Assembly: GCA_945788205.1 (NCBI GenBank)
Contig: CALZLE010000433.1
Coordinates: forward strand, 1 to 7,033
DNA length: 7,033 nucleotides
Source: an uncultured Desulfuromonadales bacterium
Lineage (GTDB): Bacteria; Desulfobacterota; Desulfuromonadia; Desulfuromonadales; Geopsychrobacteraceae
Direction of reading: 5' to 3'
Positions 1-5,310 of this stretch are shown here, piece after piece (within the stretch, counting starts at the first letter, position 1; every line of letters begins with the position of its first letter). The notes under the pieces are model-generated. The model was given only the letters and a program-made list of their open reading frames with translations. It made no database searches and was not told the origin of the DNA. Made by a program: the position numbers and the translations under genes.

Positions 1-340
1 AGAACTGTTTTGTTCTGCATGGGCGTTTGCCGAAGAAACAGCGCACGTCAGTACTCTCTGAGCTAGAGAGGATGCAGCCGCGCCAAGAATTCTATTAGCA
101 ACTGGGCGGTTGATCGGTGAAGGTTTCGACCATCCCCCACTGGATACGCTATTTCTGGCCTTGCCTATCTCCTGGAAAGGGACCCTACAGCAGTATGCTG
201 GGCGGTTGCATCGTGAGCACAGCCATAAGTCAGATGTCCGTATCTATGATTATTATGAGCATGATCACTCTCAGCTTGTCCGCATGTGGAATAAGCGCCT
301 GCGTGGTTACAAAGCGATGGGATATGTGGTCAACCACTGA
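1..340 (+). pseudogene. 3' remnant of a superfamily II helicase, frameshifted and cut by the window edge
   Basis: Two overlapping frames together read as the second RecA-like domain of a DEAD/DEAH-type helicase. The frame from position 3 gives FVLHGRLPKKQRTSVLSELE, which resembles the motif IV region. The frame open from 62 gives APRILLATGRLIGEGFDHP (motif V region) and QQYAGRLHREH (motif VI with the arginine finger), ending in RLRGYKAMGY and a TGA at 338-340. From memory, this tail is typical of helicases in TOTE conflict systems and restriction-type loci. The first frame stops at 96-98 and the second has a stop at 59-61, so the shift lies between 62 and 95. It equals one lost base or two gained bases. 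No obvious slippery heptamer is visible. I read this as a decayed gene. A sequencing error or a truncated functional copy cannot be excluded because the 5' part is missing. The helicase class is fairly secure; the exact system is inference. Confidence 0.75.
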
Positions 341-450
341 AATGGGCAACACCACTTACAGGCTCGACTGTTCTCGATGCTGGGTCCTTAGCACCAAGGT
401 GGGATTGGGGAAGCGAGGTTTAGGGGTTACACGAAAGGCTACACAGAAGC

Positions 451-479
451 AAAAAGGGCTACAGCAAAAGCCGTAACCC
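451..479 (-). terminator. Rho-independent terminator of tRNA-Phe
   Basis: Read on the minus strand, a 10-pair stem (GGGTTACGGC with GCTGTAGCCC, including two G-U pairs) encloses a TTTT loop and is followed directly by TTTTT (plus-strand 455-451). It starts 12 bases beyond the CCA end of the tRNA, so it is well placed to end that transcript. Confidence 0.85.
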
Positions 480-490
480 TTTGATATTTA

Positions 491-566
<76 letters not shown>

Positions 567-579
567 GAAACGAGACACG

Positions 580-608
580 TTTATAACCAATGCCCCTGAA
601 GCTGTCAA
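580..608 (-). promoter_or_regulatory. Sigma70-type promoter of tRNA-Phe
   Basis: On the minus strand a perfect -35 box TTGACA (608-603) is separated by 17 bases from the -10 box TATAAA (585-580). Transcription would start near 573, leaving a leader of about 7 bases before the mature tRNA 5' end at 566. The near-consensus quality fits a stable RNA gene. Confidence 0.85.
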
Positions 609-658
609 GGAAAAATGGCTGATGATTGAGGCTGGTTTTAAATAACCGGACAAAGTCC

Positions 659-686
659 TTGCATTGCCGTGTCTTTCCCGTTTAAA
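659..686 (+). promoter_or_regulatory. Possible promoter for the leader-aroF transcript
   Basis: TTGCAT (659-664), a 16-base spacer and TTTAAA (681-686) form a weak sigma70-like pair. It would start RNA near 693, about 29 bases before the leader peptide ATG, a normal distance for an attenuated operon. The -35 match is only 3 of 6, so this is a best guess; a promoter must lie somewhere between the divergent tRNA promoter and 710. Confidence 0.35.
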
Positions 687-721
687 CTGCGTCAGAATTT
701 CAACTTAACAGGTGGACGAAG

Positions 722-805
722 ATGACTTTTTATACTTCCTTTTCTCGCTTTTTCTTTTGGTCTTTCGGTTTTTTTAAGCCGTCTGCCACGGGAAGAGGTC
801 TGTAA
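722..805 (+). CDS. Phe-rich leader peptide controlling aroF by attenuation
   Basis: This 27-codon frame starts with ATG, six bases after AGGTGG (710-715), and ends at TAA 803-805. It contains eight Phe codons (728, 740, 749, 752, 755, 764, 770, 773), a Tyr (731) and a Trp (758). The core reads FSRFFFWSFGFF at residues 7-18. Such composition has no plausible structural role and matches the leader peptides of phe attenuators such as enterobacterial PheL, although this peptide is longer. The Phe run ends just before the antiterminator arm at 779-791. A ribosome stalled for lack of Phe-tRNA would therefore leave that arm free to pair. A ribosome that moves on to the stop codon would lie over or beside the arm instead. 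The sequence features are direct observation; the control logic is inferred from the known mechanism. Tyr and Trp codons could add minor sensing. Confidence 0.9.
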   Translation: MTFYTSFSRFFFWSFGFFKPSATGRGL

Positions 806-846
806 GAGGTAAGTTCTTCGGATCACACAAAACCATGGCAGACCGG
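779..846 (+). promoter_or_regulatory. Antiterminator of the aroF attenuator
   Basis: Bases 779-791 (CCGTCTGCCACGG) can pair with 833-846 (CCATGGCAGACCGG), giving 12 pairs with one bulged C and one A-C mismatch. This uses up 833-838, part of the 5' arm of the terminator at 829-877, so the two structures exclude each other. The left arm begins three bases after the last Phe codon ends (775). A smaller hairpin, 766-771 with 776-781, could hold the start of that arm until a ribosome opens it. Pairings were worked out by eye, without energy calculation. Confidence 0.75.
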
Positions 847-877
847 CAGCAAGGTTCTTCCATGGTTTTTCTTTTTT
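829..877 (+). terminator. Attenuator terminator upstream of aroF
   Basis: The stem AAAACCATGG (829-838) pairs perfectly with CCATGGTTTT (860-869) around a 21-base loop that can partly pair internally. It runs into a T-rich tract (866-877, broken by one C). It lies 24 bases after the leader stop codon and about 80 bases before aroF. Its 5' arm is shared with the antiterminator, which is what makes it a regulated terminator. Confidence 0.88.
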
Positions 878-890
878 GTATTTGAAAATT

Positions 891-921
891 AAAGGCCGCC
901 GGGAGCATCGGGCGGCCTTTT
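891..921 (+). terminator. Second hairpin terminator between attenuator and aroF
   Basis: A perfect 10-pair stem, AAAGGCCGCC (891-900) with GGCGGCCTTT (911-920), encloses a 10-base loop and ends in TTTT. Its ends and trailing TTTTGC closely match the terminator after serC (4723-4749). It lies 36 bases before the aroF ATG, so it does not cover the ribosome binding site. I see no antiterminator for it. It may be a second gate, an RNA 3'-end stabiliser or a bidirectional terminator. Confidence 0.7.
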
Positions 922-957
922 GCCTTTAATGTCAGAACGACTAAAGGAGAGTAGCAA

Positions 958-1983
958 ATGATTATTGTTATGCAAAAGGGAGCTTCACAAGAGGCTCTGG
1001 CTGACGTCGAAAAGAAGATTGTCGCCCTTGGATACCAGCCACATGTCATTCATGGTGAAACCCGCAATGTGGTCGGCGCGGTCGGTGATGAGCGTGGCAA
1101 GGAAAAGCTGCAGATTATCGAATCGATGACTGGGGTCGAACGGGTTGTGCCGATCCTCAAGCCATACAAGTTGGCGAGCCGTGAGGTGCAGCCGGAGCCG
1201 AGTGAGATTGAGATCGTTCCCGGACTGGGGATCGGTGGCAAAGAATTCATTGTGGTGGCTGGACCTTGCGCGGTAGAAAGCCGTGAACAGATCTGTGAAA
1301 CAGCTGTCGAGATCAAAAAATCGGGAGCTCGTTTGTTGCGCGGCGGTGCGTTTAAGCCCCGCACCAGCCCATATTCCTTCCAGGGGATGGAAGAGGACGG
1401 TTTAAAGCTGTTGGCCGAAGCGCGGGAAAAGACTGGACTGCCGATTGTGACGGAAGTGGTCAACCCGCGTGATGTGGAGTTGGTCGCCAAATACGCCGAT
1501 ATTATGCAGGTCGGCGCGCGCAATACACAGAACTTCGCCTTGCTGAAGATGCTCGGTCAGCTCGATAAGCCGATCCTGCTGAAGCGCGGGATGGCAACCA
1601 CCATTCAGGAATTTTTGATGAGTGCCGAATATATCCTCTCCGAAGGAAACCGTCGGGTTATCCTTTGCGAGCGTGGTATCCGCACCTTTGAAACCGCGAC
1701 CCGTAACACCCTCGACATTTCTGCTGTTCCGGTACTCAAGCAACAGACCCATCTGCCGGTGATGATCGATCCTTCACATGCCACAGGTCATGCTCATTTG
1801 GTTGCGCCGATGTGCTATGCCGCCGCTGCCGCCGGGGCGGATGGATTGCTGGTTGAGGTGCATCCTTGTCCAGAGGAGGCTTCCAGTGATGGTCCGCAAT
1901 CGTTGCGTCCGAACGATTTCCAGAAAATGATGGATAAATTACGGGCGTTTGTAAAGGTTGCTGAACGCGAGATGGCTGGTTGA
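958..1983 (+). CDS. aroF: 3-deoxy-7-phosphoheptulonate (DAHP) synthase
   Basis: The 341-residue protein condenses phosphoenolpyruvate with erythrose-4-phosphate, the first step of the shikimate pathway, in the cytoplasm. Residues 1 to about 72 form a ferredoxin-like regulatory domain ending in VLKPYK-type sequence (ILKPYKLASRE). The rest is the TIM barrel. Visible active-site features are GPCAVES (metal ligand Cys104), LRGGAFKPRTSPYSF (substrate-binding Lys133 and Arg135), QVGARN, LLKRG, DPSHATG (His274), VEVHP (Glu300) and SDGPQS (Asp311). This matches the Thermotoga/Bacillus-type enzyme, whose usual length is about 340. The ATG follows AAGGAG (944-949) by eight bases. The Phe leader upstream implies transcription attenuation. 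In the Thermotoga enzyme the ferredoxin-like domain mediates feedback inhibition by aromatic amino acids, so two levels of control are likely here. A four-cysteine protein gene follows after 27 bases. Confidence 0.97.
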   Translation: MIIVMQKGASQEALADVEKKIVALGYQPHVIHGETRNVVGAVGDERGKEKLQIIESMTGVERVVPILKPYKLASREVQPEPSEIEIVPGLGIGGKEFIVVAGPCAVESREQICETAVEIKKSGARLLRGGAFKPRTSPYSFQGMEEDGLKLLAEAREKTGLPIVTEVVNPRDVELVAKYADIMQVGARNTQNFALLKMLGQLDKPILLKRGMATTIQEFLMSAEYILSEGNRRVILCERGIRTFETATRNTLDISAVPVLKQQTHLPVMIDPSHATGHAHLVAPMCYAAAAAGADGLLVEVHPCPEEASSDGPQSLRPNDFQKMMDKLRAFVKVAEREMAG

Positions 1984-2010
1984 AATTGTAACTCAGACTG
2001 AAGGAAGCTT

Positions 2011-2301
2011 ATGTACTTTGTCCCTTTGTCGCAGCTCGATAGTGTTGAACTTCTGGTGCACAGCCTCAAATCTGCCGGAGGTGAGGCTGATTGCACCATG
2101 TGTCCGGCTTACAAGGTGTGTATGAAACAATGCCTAACCATTGCCAAGGCTGTTGGTCAAATGTTGGAGGACGGGACTTTGCCACAGATCGGTGGTGATC
2201 CACCGCCGGAGCCACTAAAAAGTGTGGAGTCTGATCCCGACCCGGATAAGCCGTCCGGGGGCGGTTCTGCAGGTAAGGGGCGTTTGAAAGTCATCAAATA
2301 A
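2011..2301 (+). CDS. Small four-cysteine protein of unknown function
   Basis: I do not recognise this 96-residue protein. Residues 1-55 look folded and carry CTMCPAYKVCMKQC, giving the spacing C-x2-C-x5-C-x3-C (Cys28, 31, 37, 41). That could bind zinc or an iron-sulfur cluster. Residues 56-90 are rich in Pro, Gly, Asp and Ser and probably disordered, with a basic end (GKGRLKVIK). No signal peptide or membrane segment is visible, so it is probably cytoplasmic. The ATG follows AAGGAAG (2001-2007). It begins 27 bases after aroF and is probably cotranscribed with it, hence under the same Phe attenuator. Real coding is supported by the ribosome binding site, the spacing and the ordered cysteine motif. 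The function is open: an iron-sulfur or zinc accessory protein, or a small regulator. Confidence 0.8.
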   Translation: MYFVPLSQLDSVELLVHSLKSAGGEADCTMCPAYKVCMKQCLTIAKAVGQMLEDGTLPQIGGDPPPEPLKSVESDPDPDKPSGGGSAGKGRLKVIK

Positions 2302-2311
2302 AGCGGGACGA

Positions 2312-2340
2312 TTGACAGCAGAATCTATCCGTTGTAGAAC
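2312..2340 (+). promoter_or_regulatory. Probable promoter for serA-serC
   Basis: A perfect -35 box TTGACA (2312-2317) is followed after 17 bases by TAGAAC (2335-2340), which matches the -10 consensus at 4 of 6 positions. Transcription would start near 2347, leaving a leader of about 47 bases. It lies in the largest gap within the biosynthetic block, so serA-serC need not depend on readthrough from aroF. Confidence 0.55.
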
Positions 2341-2380
2341 CGTCCAGCAGCTTGTTTTTTCTTGCTATTTTGCCGTTTAC

Positions 2381-2386
2381 AGGAGG
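2381..2386 (+). promoter_or_regulatory. Ribosome binding site fixing the serA start
   Basis: AGGAGG lies seven bases before the ATG at 2394. The same frame stays open back to a TTG at 2352, but that codon has no such site and the extra 14 residues do not match the family's N-terminus. Confidence 0.9.
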
Positions 2387-2393
2387 AACTAAA

Positions 2394-3563
2394 ATGCACA
2401 AGATCCTGACGCACAATAAGATTTCAGTTAAAGGTCTGGACAAGTTTTCCCGCGATAAATATGAAGTGGCTTCGGAGATCGGTCATCCCGACGCGATTAT
2501 GCTGCGAAGCCACCAACTGACTCCGGAAACTATTGCCGATACGGTGACTGCCATTGGGCGCGCAGGCGCAGGGGTCAACAATATTCCGGTTGCTGATTGT
2601 ACCGAGCGGGGTGTGGTGGTTTTTAATGCTCCGGGAGCTAACGCAAACGCGGTTAAAGAGTTGGTGATCGCTGGGCTGCTGCTGTCCGGGCGCGATATTC
2701 TTGGTGGCATCAGTTACGTTGCACAAGAAGGCCCCGGTCTGACCGAGGGCGAACTGCACAAGCTGGTTGAGAACGGCAAAAAACAGTACGGTGGCGCTGA
2801 GCTGGCAGGCAAGACTCTCGGAGTGGTTGGTCTTGGAGCCATCGGTTCGCTGGTTGCCGAAACGGGCCTGATGCTCGGGATGCAGGTTCTTGGCCTCGAT
2901 CCGGCTCTGTCGGTTGATGCGGCCTGGCGGCTGTCGCGCGATGTTGAGAAGGTCGAGAACATGCAGACTCTGCTCTCCAGGTCTGATTATGTTTCTTTGC
3001 ACCTTCCAGTGCTGGAAGCGACCCGCAATCTGATCAACAAGGAACTGGCCGCGAGTTTCAAGCCCGGTTCGGTGTTGCTGAACTTCTCGCGTGAGAAACT
3101 GGTCGATACCCCGGCGATTGTTGAGGCGCTCGATTCCGGAAATCTGCGTTGCTACATCAGTGATTTCCCGATGCCGGAGCTGCTCGGTCGCGATAATGTC
3201 GTGCAGATGCCACACCTTGGAGCCAGTACGGCTGAGGCGGAAGAGAATTGCGCGATCATGATCGCCGACCAACTGATCGACTTTCTCGAAAACGGCAATA
3301 TCAAAAACTCGGTCAATTTCCCCAATACCTATCTGGAGCGCAGTGGGGTTTGCCGGTTGGCAATCATCAACAAGAACGTGCCGAAGATGCTGGGGCAGAT
3401 CCTCTCGGTTTTGGCTGATCGCGACCAGAACGTGGCGGATATGATCAACAAGAGCCGTGGCGAGATCGCTTATAATCTGATCGATATCGAGCGCGAGCCG
3501 GCGAACGGACTGATCGCAGAGCTTGAAGCGATCGAAGGCGTAATCAGCGCACGGATTCTATAA
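2394..3563 (+). CDS. serA: D-3-phosphoglycerate dehydrogenase, short ACT-domain form
   Basis: The 389-residue cytoplasmic enzyme oxidises 3-phosphoglycerate to 3-phosphohydroxypyruvate with NAD+, the first step of serine synthesis. Substrate-binding segments come first (IGRAGAGVNNI, residues 54-64, and NAPGANANAVKEL). The Rossmann NAD domain has GLGAIG (146-151) with the ribose-binding Asp169 in GLDP. Catalytic residues are Arg233 (NFSREKLVD), Glu262 (PMPELLG) and His274 (PHLGAST). An ACT domain fills about 318-389, ending EAIEGVISARIL, and is a likely site of feedback by serine. The length fits the short SerA type, without the extra domain of 520-residue forms. The start was set by AGGAGG. 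serC follows after 32 bases, so both are very likely one transcript. The SREK and PMPE motifs differ slightly from the commoner SRG and EP patterns but keep the catalytic residues. Confidence 0.96.
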   Translation: MHKILTHNKISVKGLDKFSRDKYEVASEIGHPDAIMLRSHQLTPETIADTVTAIGRAGAGVNNIPVADCTERGVVVFNAPGANANAVKELVIAGLLLSGRDILGGISYVAQEGPGLTEGELHKLVENGKKQYGGAELAGKTLGVVGLGAIGSLVAETGLMLGMQVLGLDPALSVDAAWRLSRDVEKVENMQTLLSRSDYVSLHLPVLEATRNLINKELAASFKPGSVLLNFSREKLVDTPAIVEALDSGNLRCYISDFPMPELLGRDNVVQMPHLGASTAEAEENCAIMIADQLIDFLENGNIKNSVNFPNTYLERSGVCRLAIINKNVPKMLGQILSVLADRDQNVADMINKSRGEIAYNLIDIEREPANGLIAELEAIEGVISARIL

Positions 3564-3595
3564 ATTCAATCTGTATATTATTAAGGAGACGGACA

Positions 3596-4687
3596 ATGGC
3601 AAACAAAGTTTACAATTTTGGCGCTGGCCCGGCGATGCTGCCGGAACCGGTGATGGAAAAGATTCAGAAAGAATGGCTCGATTACCAGGGCATGGGTGTT
3701 TCGGTGATCGAAATCAGCCACCGGGCCAAAGAGTTTGTGGCCATTCTGGAGGAAGCACAGGCGCTGTTCCGTGAGTTGACCGGTCTGCCGGACAACTACA
3801 AAATCCTCTTCATTCACGGTGGTGCACGGATGCAGTTTTCGGCCCTACCCTTGAACCTTGCTGGCCGCAAGCCGGGCAAGAAATGCCTCTATTTTGAAAC
3901 CGGAAACTTTGCCAAGCTGTCTTCCAAGGATGCGAAAGATCTCTGCAACGTTGAGATCGCTGCCAGCAGCGCTGAGACCAACTACGACCGGATTCCCGAG
4001 TACGATCCGGCGATCTTTAGCGATGATGTCTCTTATGTGCACATTACCGGCAATAACACCATCTACGGAACCCGCTGGAACCAGTTCCCGGAGACCGGCG
4101 ATGTTCCATTGATCGCTGATATGACTTCGGAGATCCTGTCTCGGAAGATCGATTACAGCAAGTTTGGTGTCATCTACGCCGGCATGCAGAAGAACCTCGG
4201 CCCCTCCGGTATGGCGATGGTTATCATCCGTGACGATCTGCTCGGTTCTGCTGCCAAAGAAACGCCGGTGCTGCTCAACTACACTCAGGCTGCTGCTGAC
4301 AACTCGCTGACCAACACCACCAATACCTTTGCTGTTTACACCACCAAGCTGGTGCTCGAATGGCTCAAGGAGCAGGGTGGTGTCGAGGTGATCGAGAAGC
4401 GCAACGAAGAGAAATCGGCCAAGTTGTATGAGGTGATCGACGCTTCTGATTACTACCGTGGTGTGGCGCACCCGGAGCATCGTTCGATCATGAACGTCAG
4501 CTTCAACCTGCCGAGCGAAGAACTTGAAGCCAAGTTCCTCAAAGAAGCAGGCGCTGCCGGTTTGTATGCCCTGAAAGGCCATCGTAACGTTGGCGGTATT
4601 CGGGCTTCGATCTATAATCCGATGCCGATGGCTGGTATCGATGCTCTGGCTGGCTTCATGAAAGAGTTTGAGAGGAACAACAGCTGA
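3596..4687 (+). CDS. serC: Phosphoserine aminotransferase
   Basis: The 363-residue PLP enzyme transfers the amino group of glutamate to 3-phosphohydroxypyruvate, giving phosphoserine. In many bacteria it also serves pyridoxal phosphate synthesis. The N-terminus YNFGAGPAMLP is characteristic, followed by EISHR (His42, Arg43), FIHGGARMQF (phosphate-cup region), TGNNTIYGTRW, the cofactor-binding Asp175 in ADMTSE, and the Schiff-base Lys199 in GMQKNLGPSG. The C-terminal GHRNVGGIRASIYNPMP carries substrate-binding arginines. Length matches the family (about 360). The ATG follows AAGGAG (3583-3588) by seven bases. It follows serA directly and uses SerA's product. A strong hairpin terminator lies 35 bases after its stop codon. 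Confidence 0.97.
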   Translation: MANKVYNFGAGPAMLPEPVMEKIQKEWLDYQGMGVSVIEISHRAKEFVAILEEAQALFRELTGLPDNYKILFIHGGARMQFSALPLNLAGRKPGKKCLYFETGNFAKLSSKDAKDLCNVEIAASSAETNYDRIPEYDPAIFSDDVSYVHITGNNTIYGTRWNQFPETGDVPLIADMTSEILSRKIDYSKFGVIYAGMQKNLGPSGMAMVIIRDDLLGSAAKETPVLLNYTQAAADNSLTNTTNTFAVYTTKLVLEWLKEQGGVEVIEKRNEEKSAKLYEVIDASDYYRGVAHPEHRSIMNVSFNLPSEELEAKFLKEAGAAGLYALKGHRNVGGIRASIYNPMPMAGIDALAGFMKEFERNNS

Positions 4688-4722
4688 TTCGCAGTTTAAA
4701 GCTGCATTTAAGAATAAGACGC

Positions 4723-4749
4723 AAAGGCCGGGTTTCGATCCGGCCTTTT
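4723..4749 (+). terminator. Rho-independent terminator after serC
   Basis: AAAGGCCGG (4723-4731) pairs perfectly with CCGGCCTTT (4740-4748) around an 8-base loop and ends in TTTT. Flanking GC on each side can lengthen the stem with one bulged T. It ends only 20 bases before the next start codon. Confidence 0.9.
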
Positions 4750-4754
4750 GCTGT

Positions 4755-4761
4755 AAGGAGG
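4755..4761 (+). promoter_or_regulatory. Ribosome binding site fixing the GTG start of the thioesterase
   Basis: AAGGAGG lies seven bases before the GTG at 4769. There is no ATG in that frame near it, and the strength of this site supports the GTG start. Confidence 0.85.
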
Positions 4762-4768
4762 AAATCTG

Positions 4769-5218
4769 GTGGATGTTGATTTAAGCGGCGAGAGTGGTTG
4801 GGAACTGTTTGATGCCCCAGCCTTGGTCGGCAGCTCCTTACGCTTTGTTTCCGGCGACCCGGACGGGCAAAGGTTTCGGACCAGATATTATCGAAAATCT
4901 GATCAGTCGTTGGTGGCACGAATCTGGTTCGGTCCAGAAACAGAAGGCCCACCGGGCCATGCCCATGGGGGCAGTTTAGCCGCGGTATTGGATGAGGTCC
5001 TTGGCCTCTCCGCCTGGGCGGCAGGGCACGCCATTGTGGTGGCTAATTTGAACGTCAATTTCCGCTGTCTGTTGCCGATCTTGCAAGTCGTTCAGGTTGA
5101 TACCGAGATCGTCTCTGTTGAGGGACGTAAAGTTTTGGTTCGTGGCAAGGTGTGGGATGGGAAAGAAAAAATTTATGCTGAGGCGGAGTGTCTCTGTATA
5201 GAAATACAGGCTGTCTGA
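4769..5218 (+). CDS. PaaI-like hotdog-fold acyl-CoA thioesterase
   Basis: The 149-residue protein has the single hotdog domain of the PaaI/4HBT superfamily. These are small cytoplasmic oligomers that hydrolyse acyl-CoA or aryl-CoA thioesters. The signature is GPPGHAHGGSLAAVLDE (residues 60-76), with His66-Gly-Gly and the acidic pair Asp75-Glu76 on the central helix. NLNVNFRCLLPI (94-105) is the matching beta strand. The tail VLVRGKVWDGKEKIYAEAEC is a typical closing strand pair. The length of about 150 is normal. The start is GTG, chosen from AAGGAGG at 4755-4761. It follows the serC terminator so closely that expression needs readthrough or a promoter I cannot see. The gene converges on the sensor kinase gene. 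The actual substrate cannot be told from sequence, and the family link is stronger than any pathway assignment. Confidence 0.88.
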   Translation: MDVDLSGESGWELFDAPALVGSSLRFVSGDPDGQRFRTRYYRKSDQSLVARIWFGPETEGPPGHAHGGSLAAVLDEVLGLSAWAAGHAIVVANLNVNFRCLLPILQVVQVDTEIVSVEGRKVLVRGKVWDGKEKIYAEAECLCIEIQAV

Positions 5219-5285
5219 GCAGTGAGATTTTACATGAGTCGGTATAGCTGTATTTCTGTGCCGACAGGCGGTCGACTCAACTCAC
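5200..5285. repeat. Overlapping inverted repeats between convergent genes
   Basis: AGAAATACAG (5200-5209) has a perfect inverted copy CTGTATTTCT (5248-5257), extended by GCT/AGC with one bulge. A competing set is GTGAG/CTCAC (5222-5226 with 5281-5285) enclosing GAGTCG/CGACTC (5236-5241 with 5273-5278). No clear T-run follows on either strand. They cover the last codons of the thioesterase gene and nearly all of the gap to the kinase gene. They might help end both convergent transcripts, but they are not standard terminators. Confidence 0.5.
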
Positions 5286-5310
5286 GAGACACCATTATTT
5301 ATCGTACGGG

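Noticed and set aside
117..476. Plus-strand open frame of 119 codons over the helicase relic and tRNA terminator
   Set aside because: It overlaps the clear helicase frame and runs into the tRNA terminator. Its composition is not protein-like and it has no good ribosome binding site.
420..480. Direct repeats of GGCTACA near the tRNA as an attachment site or short repeat array
   Set aside because: The copies are short and imperfect, and the second is part of the tRNA terminator stem.
690..957. Phe T-box riboswitch as the regulator of aroF
   Set aside because: I see no T-box consensus and no specifier-loop layout, while the translated Phe-rich leader explains the structures directly.
2301..2360. 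Hairpin AAGC...GGACG with CGTCC...GCTT followed by GTTTTTT, possible terminator before serA
   Set aside because: The loop would be about 30 bases, the arms are interrupted unequally, and it overlaps the good promoter. It is too weak to call.
2352..2393. TTG-started N-terminal extension of SerA
   Set aside because: No Shine-Dalgarno site precedes the TTG. The ATG at 2394 has AGGAGG at ideal distance and gives the family's normal N-terminus.
2424..3272. Long minus-strand frame (282 codons) opposite serA
   Set aside because: It lies wholly within the serA coding region, shows no recognisable motif, and is explained by codon bias of the real gene.
3845..4582. Long minus-strand frame (245 codons) opposite serC
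   Set aside because: It is an antisense shadow of serC with no motif or start signal of its own.
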